From: SYFY01 sp041752315 | Lineage (GTDB): Bacteria; Pseudomonadota; Gammaproteobacteria; Pseudomonadales; Azotimanducaceae | Assembly: GCA_041752315.1 (NCBI GenBank) | Contig: JBGSHJ010000001.1 | Location: 1 to 64,000 of the forward strand | Direction of reading: 5' to 3' | Length of the DNA: 64,000 nt | Part shown: positions 34,482 through 42,358 of the stretch, piece by piece | Position numbering within the stretch: the first letter of the stretch is position 1 | How the letters are laid out: each line of letters begins with the position of its first letter | The notes under the pieces: generated by a model | The model's input: the letters and a program-made list of their open reading frames with translations, nothing else | Database searches by the model: none | Told to the model about the DNA's origin: nothing | Translations under genes and position numbers: made by a program

Positions 34482-35252
34482 ATGCTGCTTCCCGTTGACG
34501 AACTTGTGACCTGGTTCTGGCAAGTGTTCTGGACCTTTCTGCGCATCGGTGGCTTCCTGATGGTGGTGCCCATATTCGGCAACCAGCTGATACCACGACG
34601 CATACGTCTGGCCATGGCATGGGTCATGTCGGTCGCGATTGCTCCGATCCTGGAGTCCCCTCCGGTGATGGTCGGATTTGATCTGGGCGTGATGCTCAAT
34701 GGCGGAATGCAGCTGTTTGCCGGCATCGCCCTCGGTTTTGCGACCATCATGTTCTTTCAGGTGTTCGTGATCTCCGGTCAGTTCATTGCCATGCAGATGG
34801 GACTTGGATTTGCTGCCATGGTGGACCCTGGCAACGGAGTTCAGGTCACGATCTGGAGCCAGTTTTTCCTCATGCTGGTGACATTGCTGTTCATCAGCAT
34901 GAATGGTCATCTGGTACTGCTGTCCGTGCTGGTTGAAGGTTTTCGTGTCCATCCGCTGGGCATCAACATGCCGATTGAGGAACTGGCAGGCGCGCTGGTT
35001 CAGCTGGGGAGCTGGATGTTCATGGGTGGGGTCATGATCGCCATGCCGGCAGTCATTTCCCTGCTGGTGGTGAACATCGCGTTCGGTGTGATGAGCCGTG
35101 CTGCGCCACAACTGAACGTCTTTTCGCTGGGGTTTCCGTTTTCACTCCTGTTTGGCCTGATCATCGTCTGGCTCATGCTGGCGGGTTGGCAACCCCACTT
35201 CGAATCGCTCGCCAATGAACTGTTCCAGATCACTTCCGGCTGGGTGCAATAA
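34482..35252 (+). CDS. fliR: Flagellar export gate protein FliR
   Basis: Encodes 256 aa from ATG 34482, one base after the fliQ stop; the earlier in-frame start at 34431 lies within fliQ. FliR completes the FliP5Q4R1 gate. About six hydrophobic segments are visible, including FLRIGGFLMVVPIFGNQLIP and RIRLAMAWVMSVAIAPIL near the N-terminus. Later come FVISGQFIAMQMGLGFAAMV with DPGNG, and the C-terminal FPFSLLFGLIIVWLML. The order is FliP-Q-R-FlhB-FlhA, as usual. Confidence 0.96.
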   Translation: MLLPVDELVTWFWQVFWTFLRIGGFLMVVPIFGNQLIPRRIRLAMAWVMSVAIAPILESPPVMVGFDLGVMLNGGMQLFAGIALGFATIMFFQVFVISGQFIAMQMGLGFAAMVDPGNGVQVTIWSQFFLMLVTLLFISMNGHLVLLSVLVEGFRVHPLGINMPIEELAGALVQLGSWMFMGGVMIAMPAVISLLVVNIAFGVMSRAAPQLNVFSLGFPFSLLFGLIIVWLMLAGWQPHFESLANELFQITSGWVQ

Positions 35253-35254
35253 CC

Positions 35255-36424
35255 ATGGCCGAAGAAAATGATGGTCAGGAACGCAGTGAAGAAGCTTCGG
35301 CTCGCAAGAAGGACAAGGCCAGGGAAGAAGGTCAGGCTGTCCGTTCCCGGGAGCTCAACACGATGACGCTGGTCATCGCCGGTGCCGCCGCTGTCTGGTT
35401 CCTTGCGCCTGCCAGTGCCCGCCAGCTGGCTGAAGCCACACGCAGGATCCTGGAGCGTATTGCGACACCTGAAACAGGAATGTTTGAAGCGTTGCAGATG
35501 GGTCTGGATGCGCTGATCTGGGCTGTCCTGCCGTTGCTGGTCCTGATGATGATTGCCGGACTTGCGTCGTCGTTGGCGATTGGTGGTCTGGTTCTGTCAT
35601 CGAAGGCCATCAGCTTCAAGGCCAGCCGGATGAACCCTCTGTCCGGACTCAAGCGCATGTTTTCCTCGCAGTCGCTGATCGAACTCGTGAAGTCCATTGC
35701 GAAGTTCATGCTGGTCACCGGGGTGTCCATCGGGGTGATGTGGTCCCTTTTGGAAGAGACCATGGCGCTCAGCCAGCTACCCATGGAGGCGGCGTTGTCC
35801 TCCGGCTCACGAATTGTCGGACTGTCGCTGCTCCTGATCGGTTGTTCACTGGCCGTGGTGGCTGCCATGGACGTTCCCTACCAGATCGCTGCATTCAACA
35901 AAAAACTGCGAATGACCAAACAGGAAGTCCGCGATGAAATGAAGGATTCCGAAGGCAAGCCCGAGGTGAAGTCACGTATCCGGCAGATGCAGCAGGAGAT
36001 ATCACGCAGGCGGATGCTGGCCGACGTCCCGCAGGCCGACGTCATCATCACCAACCCGGAACACTTCGCAGTGGCGATCAAGTACGACTCGGCCCGCAAC
36101 GGTGCTCCGATGGTACTGGCCAAAGGTGTGGATGAACTGGCCATGCGAATCCGCGAGGTCGGCCGAGCGCATCAAGTTGTCCAGGTACAGTCGCCGCCGC
36201 TGGCGCGCGCGCTGTTCTACACCGTGCAGGTAGGTGGCGAAGTGCCGCAGGCGCTGTATGTCGCGGTTGCCCAGGTGCTGGCCTACGTCTATCAACTCAA
36301 GTCGTATCGTGCCGGTGATGTGCCGGAAGTACCTGTCTACCGGGAAGCACAGATTCCGCAGGAATTCCGCAAGGATGCAACCGGTGCAAGCCCGATCGAT
36401 GAAGTACAGGGAGAGTCTCGATGA
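35255..36424 (+). CDS. flhB: Flagellar export switch protein FlhB (NPEH cleavage motif)
   Basis: Encodes 389 aa (E. coli 382). FlhB cleaves itself and switches substrate specificity with FliK. The N-terminus is charged (DGQERSEEASARKKDKAREE), followed by four transmembrane helices (about 30-210). The linker has KPEVKSRIRQMQQEISRRRM. The autocleavage site is TNPEHFAVAIKYD at residues 266-278, so the usual NPTH is NPEH (267-270). Asn and Pro needed for cleavage are intact. Two bases separate it from fliR, and it overlaps flhA by four. Confidence 0.96.
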   Translation: MAEENDGQERSEEASARKKDKAREEGQAVRSRELNTMTLVIAGAAAVWFLAPASARQLAEATRRILERIATPETGMFEALQMGLDALIWAVLPLLVLMMIAGLASSLAIGGLVLSSKAISFKASRMNPLSGLKRMFSSQSLIELVKSIAKFMLVTGVSIGVMWSLLEETMALSQLPMEAALSSGSRIVGLSLLLIGCSLAVVAAMDVPYQIAAFNKKLRMTKQEVRDEMKDSEGKPEVKSRIRQMQQEISRRRMLADVPQADVIITNPEHFAVAIKYDSARNGAPMVLAKGVDELAMRIREVGRAHQVVQVQSPPLARALFYTVQVGGEVPQALYVAVAQVLAYVYQLKSYRAGDVPEVPVYREAQIPQEFRKDATGASPIDEVQGESR

Positions 36425-38487
36425 TGAATCGCATCGTGCAGGCGGGCCTGGGCATTCCCGCACTGCTCCTGCTGCTGCTGGCGCTGATGACCATCCAGGT
36501 TCCGACGTGGCTGCTGGATGCCACCTTCACGTTCAACATTGCGCTTTCGCTGGTGGTGTTGCTGGCGGCCATCTATGCGCTGCAACCGTTGCAGTTTTCG
36601 GCATTTCCAACCGTATTGCTGGTGGCCACGCTGTTGCGACTGGCGCTGAACGTTGCGTCGACCCGAGTAGTCCTGCTCGAAGGCCATAACGGCGGCGCAT
36701 CCGCCGGTCAGGTCATCGAGGCGTTTGGCGAAGTGCTGGTGGGTGGCAACTATGTTGTCGGCCTGGTGGTTTTCATCATTCTGGTCATCATCAATTTTGT
36801 GGTGGTGACCAAAGGCGCGGGCCGAATATCGGAAGTCAGTGCCCGGTTTACGCTCGACGCGATGCCTGGCAAACAGATGGCCATCGATGCCGATCTGAAT
36901 GCCGGGATCATTGACCAGGCAAAAGCCAAGAAGCGACGCGAGGATGTATCAAGAGAAGCGGATTTCTACGGTTCGATGGACGGCGCCAGCAAGTTTGTTC
37001 GTGGCGATGCCGTTGCCGGGATCCTGATCATGCTGATCAACGTGTTTGGCGGCTTGTTCATCGGCATGTCGCAGCACGATCTCGATTTTGCCAATGCGCT
37101 GCACAACTACACACTGCTGACGATTGGCGATGGCCTTGTGGCCCAGGTTCCTTCCCTCTTGCTGTCGACCGCAGCGGCGATCATCGTGACCCGGGTGAGT
37201 GGTGAAAACGACGTCAGCTCACAGATCATGGGCGAGATGTTCACAGATCCCCGCGCATTGGGCATGTCGGCCGGCATCATGTTCATCCTCGGGCTGGTGC
37301 CCGGCATGCCTCATTTCATCTTCATCACCCTTGCGTTGATCGCAGGCGCAGGAGCCTGGTTGATTGCCGAGCGGAGCAGGAAGCCCGCCCAGGAGAGCGA
37401 CGAACCGGTCGCTGTTGCGCCGGTGGCCAGCGACTCGAATTCGGACGTTGGCTGGGAAGACGTTGCGCCAGTTGACGTGCTTGGCCTGGAAGTAGGGTAT
37501 CGACTGATTCCCCTGGTCGACCGGAATCAGAGTGGGGAACTGCTCAAACGCATCAAGGGTGTGCGCAAGAAGCTGTCCCAGGAATTTGGCTTCCTTGTTC
37601 CATCGGTACACATTCGCGACAACCTCGATCTGGTGCCAAACGGATACCGAATCACGCTGCTTGGGGTCACTGCCGGTGAGTCCGAGATCTACAACGACAA
37701 GTGGCTGGCGATTGATCCCGGCGAAGTTTTTGGACGTGTTGACGGAATTGTTACCAAGGACCCGGCTTTTGGTTTGCCTGCTGTCTGGATCGATGGCTCC
37801 CAGCGGGAGGCAGCCCAATCCCTGGGTTATACCGTCGTCGATGCAAGTACGGTGGTTGCGACCCACCTCAATCAGATCATGCAGGATCATGCTGCGGAGC
37901 TGCTCGGTCACGATGAAGTCCAGAAACTGCTGGAAATGCTGGGCGAATCTGCTCCCAAACTGGCTGAACAGTTGGTACCTGGCGCTGTTTCGCTATCCGT
38001 CCTGCTGAAAATTCTGCAGAGCCTGCTGGCCGAGAAGATACCCATCCGGGACATGCGGACAATTGCCGAGTCGATTACCAACGCGGCGGTCGCAAGCAAG
38101 GACCCGACTGTTCTGCTGCTGGCTGTTCGAGCTTCGCTGGGACGGATGATTGTGCAGGGCATCTACGGGGCGGAGCAGAGTCTGGATGTCATCACCCTTG
38201 AGCCCGAGCTTGAACAACTGCTGGATCAGGCACGTCGGCAGGGCAGTGATCAGGCTCCGGTTCTCGAACCGGGTCTCGCGGATCGTCTCTCAAGATCGCT
38301 GATTGCTGCTTCAGAAAGGCAGGAGATTGCAGGCAAACCTGCAGTTGTGCTGGTGTCTGCTACCTTGAGAGGGATGCTTGCACGTTTTGTGAAGCTCTCC
38401 AGGCGAGTCATCCATGTACTCGCCTTTGAAGAAATACCAGAGACCAAACAGATCACGGTCATCGCCACCATAGGTCGGGCAGGTTGA
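36421..38487 (+). CDS. flhA: Flagellar export gate protein FlhA
   Basis: Encodes 688 aa (E. coli 692). FlhA forms the nonameric export ring that couples proton flow to secretion and docks chaperones such as FliS. Eight hydrophobic segments occupy residues about 1-315. The FHIPEP signature region is visible: RLALNVASTRVVLLEG, GRISEVSARFTLDAMPGKQM and AIDADLNAGIIDQAKAKKRR. Cytoplasmic domain from about 350, with DLVPNGYRITLLGVTAGE and ASLGRMIVQGIYGAEQ. ATG 36421 overlaps the flhB stop. The 3' end overlaps a weak upstream start of flhF, which is not used. Confidence 0.97.
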   Translation: MMNRIVQAGLGIPALLLLLLALMTIQVPTWLLDATFTFNIALSLVVLLAAIYALQPLQFSAFPTVLLVATLLRLALNVASTRVVLLEGHNGGASAGQVIEAFGEVLVGGNYVVGLVVFIILVIINFVVVTKGAGRISEVSARFTLDAMPGKQMAIDADLNAGIIDQAKAKKRREDVSREADFYGSMDGASKFVRGDAVAGILIMLINVFGGLFIGMSQHDLDFANALHNYTLLTIGDGLVAQVPSLLLSTAAAIIVTRVSGENDVSSQIMGEMFTDPRALGMSAGIMFILGLVPGMPHFIFITLALIAGAGAWLIAERSRKPAQESDEPVAVAPVASDSNSDVGWEDVAPVDVLGLEVGYRLIPLVDRNQSGELLKRIKGVRKKLSQEFGFLVPSVHIRDNLDLVPNGYRITLLGVTAGESEIYNDKWLAIDPGEVFGRVDGIVTKDPAFGLPAVWIDGSQREAAQSLGYTVVDASTVVATHLNQIMQDHAAELLGHDEVQKLLEMLGESAPKLAEQLVPGAVSLSVLLKILQSLLAEKIPIRDMRTIAESITNAAVASKDPTVLLLAVRASLGRMIVQGIYGAEQSLDVITLEPELEQLLDQARRQGSDQAPVLEPGLADRLSRSLIAASERQEIAGKPAVVLVSATLRGMLARFVKLSRRVIHVLAFEEIPETKQITVIATIGRAG

Positions 38488-38522
38488 GTTCAACACACCC
38501 GAATCAGACAAGGAGTTCGCAG

Positions 38523-39794
38523 ATGTGGGGCAAATCACCAGCAGTACCATTGATGCAAGGTTCCAGCACAGAGGCGGCTGTAAAACCCGGAATGCAGGAA
38601 CCGGCCATTCGCCATTTCACGGGAACTGCCATGCGCCTGATTCTGGCGGATGTGCGTGCCGCGTTCGGCCCTGACGCGATCATCCTGAAGCAGGAGTCGA
38701 ACAACGGGCGAATCCGGATCACGGCCTGCAGCGAACGCCAGCTCAGCCAAATGGTCTCGGTGGAGGAAACATCTGGCAGAGGCTTGCCTGCCACAGGCCT
38801 CGACACGGCCCTGTTTCCTGTGAATGCCTCTAGCAGAGGCATCTCGAGATCGGTGATCTCTGACAACGGTGACTTCGGGATCGTGCCGGTTCGGGAAACG
38901 GCAGCACGGTCATCCGCTCAGGTTCAGGACAGCGCTCCGCTGCCTCGTGGTCGGATAGCCGGCGTCGAGTTGCCGGTCGAGGAAACGGCTGGCCGCTCCT
39001 GGTGGGGTCGCGCCAGGACAAACTCCCGTCAGGGACCTTCCGGTTCGACAAGTGCAGATGCGCAATTGCTGACAGACCTCGACTATAGCGAATCAGTGGT
39101 TGCACAACTGGTCGATGCATCGGATGCCGCAGGGATTGCCGAGCGAATAGCGGGCCAACTGGTAGAACCACGGGGCCCGATCACTGCGGATCCGGATACT
39201 GGCACGCTCTTGCCAGGCGCCTATCGGTTCAGCGGACCATCAGGGCATGGCAAGACTTCGCTCATCTCGAGACTTGTGACTGCATTTGTACTCGCTCATG
39301 GCACGGAAGGTGTGGTGTTGCTGAGTACCGATCAGGATCGACTGGGCGGTACGCTGAAGCTGGCGCGTCTGGCGCAGTTGCTTGGTGTGGATTTTCACGT
39401 GTCAGAAGAGGCGGACCTTCCGCTGTGGTGTCGGCAAGGGCACAGGCTGCTGCTGATCGATACCGATGGGGAACCGTCAACGGCCAGGCGCACGCGTGGC
39501 TCACCAGTGGATGTTCTTGTCTTGTCTGCTGTCGCGCAGAACCGCTTGCTGGCCAGGGCGCTCGACGGCGCCAGTCCGGACTGTGTCATCGCGCTGACCC
39601 AGCTTGACCAGGCAGAAACGCTGGGATCGGCCTTTTCGGTACTTCTGGCCGATGAACATCTGCGCAGGCCGATTGAATGGCTCGGCTTCGGTCAGAACAT
39701 CGAGGACAGCCATTGTCACGCCAATCTTGCGAATGTAAGCCAATGGGCTTTGCGGGGCGTTGACCGATCCGGAAAGCGTACTAACTTTTCCTAG
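38523..39794 (+). CDS. flhF: Divergent SRP-type GTPase FlhF
   Basis: Encodes 423 aa from ATG 38523, which has AAGGAG seven bases upstream. FlhF sets polar flagellar position. Residues 29-70 show the FlhF N-terminal basic domain with DVRAAFGPDAIILKQES. The P-loop is GPSGHGKTS (238-246), weaker than the usual GPTGVGKTT. Other motifs differ from typical FlhF: G3 is LIDTDGE (311-317) rather than DTAGR, and G4 is TQLDQ (359-363) rather than TKLDE. The end FGQNIEDSH resembles the family G5 region GQxVPEDL. GTP binding or hydrolysis may be altered. Its place between flhA and fleN supports the call. Confidence 0.88.
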   Translation: MWGKSPAVPLMQGSSTEAAVKPGMQEPAIRHFTGTAMRLILADVRAAFGPDAIILKQESNNGRIRITACSERQLSQMVSVEETSGRGLPATGLDTALFPVNASSRGISRSVISDNGDFGIVPVRETAARSSAQVQDSAPLPRGRIAGVELPVEETAGRSWWGRARTNSRQGPSGSTSADAQLLTDLDYSESVVAQLVDASDAAGIAERIAGQLVEPRGPITADPDTGTLLPGAYRFSGPSGHGKTSLISRLVTAFVLAHGTEGVVLLSTDQDRLGGTLKLARLAQLLGVDFHVSEEADLPLWCRQGHRLLLIDTDGEPSTARRTRGSPVDVLVLSAVAQNRLLARALDGASPDCVIALTQLDQAETLGSAFSVLLADEHLRRPIEWLGFGQNIEDSHCHANLANVSQWALRGVDRSGKRTNFS

Positions 39795-39807
39795 GGAAGT
39801 TCGGATC
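39766..39807 (+). other. Nested hairpin across the flhF stop codon
   Basis: GATCCG (39766-39771) pairs with CGGATC (39802-39807). Inside it AACTTTTC (39783-39790) pairs with GGGAAGTT (39794-39801) through two G-U pairs. The flhF stop lies at 39792-39794. No T tract follows. It is the first of several stems before fleN. Confidence 0.4.
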
Positions 39808-40054
39808 AAGCGGGCTGCCCATCGGTGCACACATGTACCACCTGCTTACCGCGTGAAACGACGGGTCTTTCTTCACAGGAGTTGGGCCGGGGGCGCAAGG
39901 CGCTCCGACTTGAATGAGTCGCTGGGGTGACTTGTTAGCAAGGATGCAAGGGGACTGCGTGTTTTTGCCTGATGGATCATGCGCAGCGTTCCCGGAACCG
40001 ATGTTGATCGCGTTGGTGCGATCTGGTGGTGACTTGATTGCAGGAGCATGAGTA
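39795..40054 (+). other. Non-coding flhF-fleN spacer with several stems
   Basis: This is the longest gap in the 36-43 kb part of the cluster. Besides the hairpin at the flhF stop it has CGACT/AGTCG with a six-base loop at 39906-39921 and GATCGC/GCGATC with a six-base loop at 40006-40023, just before the fleN ribosome binding site (GGAG near 40041). A minus-strand frame spans it but looks like a shadow. No clear sigma-28 or sigma-54 promoter is seen. Confidence 0.45.
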
Positions 40055-40885
40055 ATGGAGCAGGGAAGCCTACGGCCGATCCAGGTCGTTGCAGTGACAG
40101 GCGGCAAGGGTGGTGTTGGCAAGACCAATGTATCGGTAAATCTCGGCGTTGCCATGGCACGCCTCGGGCGACGGGTAACCTTGCTCGACGCGGACCTCGG
40201 ACTCGCCAACGTCGATGTCCTGCTCGGGCTCAAACCCAGGCACAACCTCAAGGACGTACTGGATGGCAGCATCAGTCTTGCCGATGTACTGATTGAAGGC
40301 CCGATGGGTATACGCATCGTGCCGGCGGCATCCGGGATGCAGGAAATGGTTCGACTCGGGCCGCGTCAGCATGCCGGACTGATCAGCGCGTTCAGTGACA
40401 TCGCTCATCAGATGGATGTGTTGCTGATCGACACGGCAGCAGGAATATCCGATGAGGTGATCAGTTTTCTGTGTGCGGCTCAGGAAATACTGGTGGTGGT
40501 TTGTGACGAGCCGACGTCCATCACTGATGCCTACGCATTGATCAAGGTACTCAATCAGCGATATGGCATCGAGCGGGCGCGCGTGGTCGCCAACATGGTG
40601 CGCGGCGACGAGGATGGCCGCAAGGTGTTCGAAAAACTGCAGAGTGTCACCGAGCGGTTTCTTGACATCCAGCTGATTCACGCCGGCTCCATTCCTTTTG
40701 ACGACCATCTGCGCAGGGCGGTGAGAAAGCAGCGTGCAGTGGTTGAGCTGTACCCGATGAGCAAGGTCGCACGTGCCCTGTTGCGTCTGGCAGAAACCGT
40801 GGATAGCTGGCCGATTCCTGCAGTGGCCAGCGGTCACCTTGAGTTTTTTGTGGAGCGACTGGTTGCCGAACACCGGGCTGGCTGA
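40055..40885 (+). CDS. fleN: MinD-like ATPase FleN (FlhG)
   Basis: Encodes 276 aa (Pseudomonas FleN 280). FleN limits flagellar number; it antagonises FleQ and counterbalances FlhF. The deviant Walker A is VTGGKGGVGKTNVSVNLGVA (residues about 14-33), switch I VTLLDADLGLANVDVLLGL follows, and switch II is VLLIDTAAGISDEVISF. Later the family motif YALIKVLNQRYGIERARVV appears. The C-terminal basic helix around HLRRAVRKQRAVVELYPMSK is typical. Its stop overlaps the fliA start. Confidence 0.95.
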   Translation: MEQGSLRPIQVVAVTGGKGGVGKTNVSVNLGVAMARLGRRVTLLDADLGLANVDVLLGLKPRHNLKDVLDGSISLADVLIEGPMGIRIVPAASGMQEMVRLGPRQHAGLISAFSDIAHQMDVLLIDTAAGISDEVISFLCAAQEILVVVCDEPTSITDAYALIKVLNQRYGIERARVVANMVRGDEDGRKVFEKLQSVTERFLDIQLIHAGSIPFDDHLRRAVRKQRAVVELYPMSKVARALLRLAETVDSWPIPAVASGHLEFFVERLVAEHRAG

Positions 40886-41619
40886 TGCGCAACCGCACTG
40901 TTTCCGCATACACGTCAGCCGCCAGTGACACCGAGCGACTGATTCACCAGCATCAGATGCTGGTGAAACGGATTGCACACCATCTGATGGGCCGTCTGCC
41001 CGACAGTGTTCAGGTTGATGACCTGATCCAGGCTGGAATGATCGGATTGCTGGAAGCGGTTGGCAAATTCGACGCAAGTCTGGGCGCGAGCTTCGAGACC
41101 TATGCGGGCATCCGTATTCGTGGTGCCATGCTGGATGAGGTTCGGCGTGGTGACTGGGTCCCGCGGTCGGTCCATCGCAATGCCCGTGCGATCAGTGATG
41201 CCACACGCCAGGTGGAGTCGACCACGGGTCGCGAGGCGATGGGTACGGAAATCGCAGGCCAGATGGGCATCGATCTCGACGCATTCCACGGCATGCTGGC
41301 AGATTCCCGTGGAGCGCGACTGTTCAGCCTGGAGGAATTGTCGGAGGACGATTCGCAGTCAACGGATGTGTTGCCGGCCAATCCGGTCGAGGGTGACCAC
41401 ATGCAGGCGGCCTTCAGGGAGCAATTGTCGACGGCCATCGGTACGCTTCCCGAACGCGAACAGCTGGTGCTGTCGCTCTACTACGATGAAGAGCTCAATC
41501 TGAAGGAAATCGGTGCTGTCCTGGGGGTCAGTGAATCGCGTGTCTGCCAGATTCTCGGTGCGGCGACCACACGTTTGCGGGCACGTGTCGCTGACTGGAT
41601 CGACACTGAACGTGGATAG
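40885..41619 (+). CDS. fliA: Flagellar sigma factor FliA (sigma-28)
   Basis: Encodes 244 aa (E. coli 239). FliA transcribes late genes such as fliC. Region 2 shows HQMLVKRIAHHLMGRLPDSV, DDLIQAGMIGLLEAVGKFD and FETYAGIRIRGAMLDEVRRG followed by DWVPRS. Region 4 is LPEREQLVLSLYYDEELNLK and EIGAVLGVSESRVCQ. Overlaps fleN by one base and motC by eight. In Pseudomonas it is followed by cheYZAB; here the stator genes come directly. Confidence 0.97.
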   Translation: MRNRTVSAYTSAASDTERLIHQHQMLVKRIAHHLMGRLPDSVQVDDLIQAGMIGLLEAVGKFDASLGASFETYAGIRIRGAMLDEVRRGDWVPRSVHRNARAISDATRQVESTTGREAMGTEIAGQMGIDLDAFHGMLADSRGARLFSLEELSEDDSQSTDVLPANPVEGDHMQAAFREQLSTAIGTLPEREQLVLSLYYDEELNLKEIGAVLGVSESRVCQILGAATTRLRARVADWIDTERG

Positions 41620-42358
41620 ACTTGCACTGGCCGGCATCATCATGGGTGTCGGTGCAATCGTGGCTGGCAACGCCATGGAAGGTGGCAATCTTGCTTCACT
41701 GGTCAACCTGCCCGCGCTCCTGATTGTCTTTGGCGGCACGCTCGGTGCAGTGGTCGTGCAGACTCCTGTCAGTACACTTTCGCGTGCGCTCGCCATGATG
41801 CGTTGGCTGGTCAATCCACCACAGCTGGATCCGCGCCAGCGTGTGGTGATGATCAGTGACTGGTGCAAACTCGCACGTCGCGATGGCATGCTGGGGCTCG
41901 AAAGGATCGCCGACACAACCAAGGACCCGTTTGTAGCCCGGAGTCTTGGTCTGGTCGTCGACGGCACATCACCGCGTACCATACGGGAAATTCTGGGAAC
42001 AGAAACTCAGTGCAGACTTGAAAGGGAACTCGATGCCGCTGCCGTGTTTGCGAGTCTGGGGGGTTATGCCCCGACCATTGGTCTGATCGGGGCAGTGCTC
42101 GGACTGATGCAGGTGATGGGGAATCTGAGCCAACCTGATCAGTTGGGACCTGGTATCGCTTCGGCATTTGTGGCCACCGTTTATGGCGTTGCGGCAGCCA
42201 ATCTGCTGTTCCTGCCGCTGGCAGAACGACTGAAGACTCTGGTACTCGACAGCGCTGGCTTCGACGACATGATGATCGACGGCGTGGTGTCGATTGCGGA
42301 AGGGGAGCATCCAAAAACCATTGAAACCAGACTGGACAGCTACTTCGATCGGTCATGA
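41612..42358 (+). CDS. motC: Flagellar stator protein MotC (MotA family)
   Basis: Encodes 248 aa from GTG 41612 inside the fliA 3' end; the longer frame from 41513 lies in fliA and is rejected. MotA-type stator subunit with four membrane helices. N-terminal segment LALAGIIMGVGAIVAGNAME, then LPALLIVFGGTLGAVVV. The cytoplasmic loop has LERIADTTKDPFVARSLGLV. The last two helices include FASLGGYAPTIGLIGAVLGL and PGIASAFVATVYGVAAANLL, which are the family motifs. Overlaps motD by four bases, as partners usually do. Confidence 0.93.
   Translation: MDRLALAGIIMGVGAIVAGNAMEGGNLASLVNLPALLIVFGGTLGAVVVQTPVSTLSRALAMMRWLVNPPQLDPRQRVVMISDWCKLARRDGMLGLERIADTTKDPFVARSLGLVVDGTSPRTIREILGTETQCRLERELDAAAVFASLGGYAPTIGLIGAVLGLMQVMGNLSQPDQLGPGIASAFVATVYGVAAANLLFLPLAERLKTLVLDSAGFDDMMIDGVVSIAEGEHPKTIETRLDSYFDRS

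Noticed and set aside
39781..40317. Minus-strand frame of 178 codons over the flhF-fleN spacer
   Set aside because: Half of it is antisense to fleN, the composition is Pro- and Ser-rich and no ribosome site fits. I treat the spacer as non-coding.
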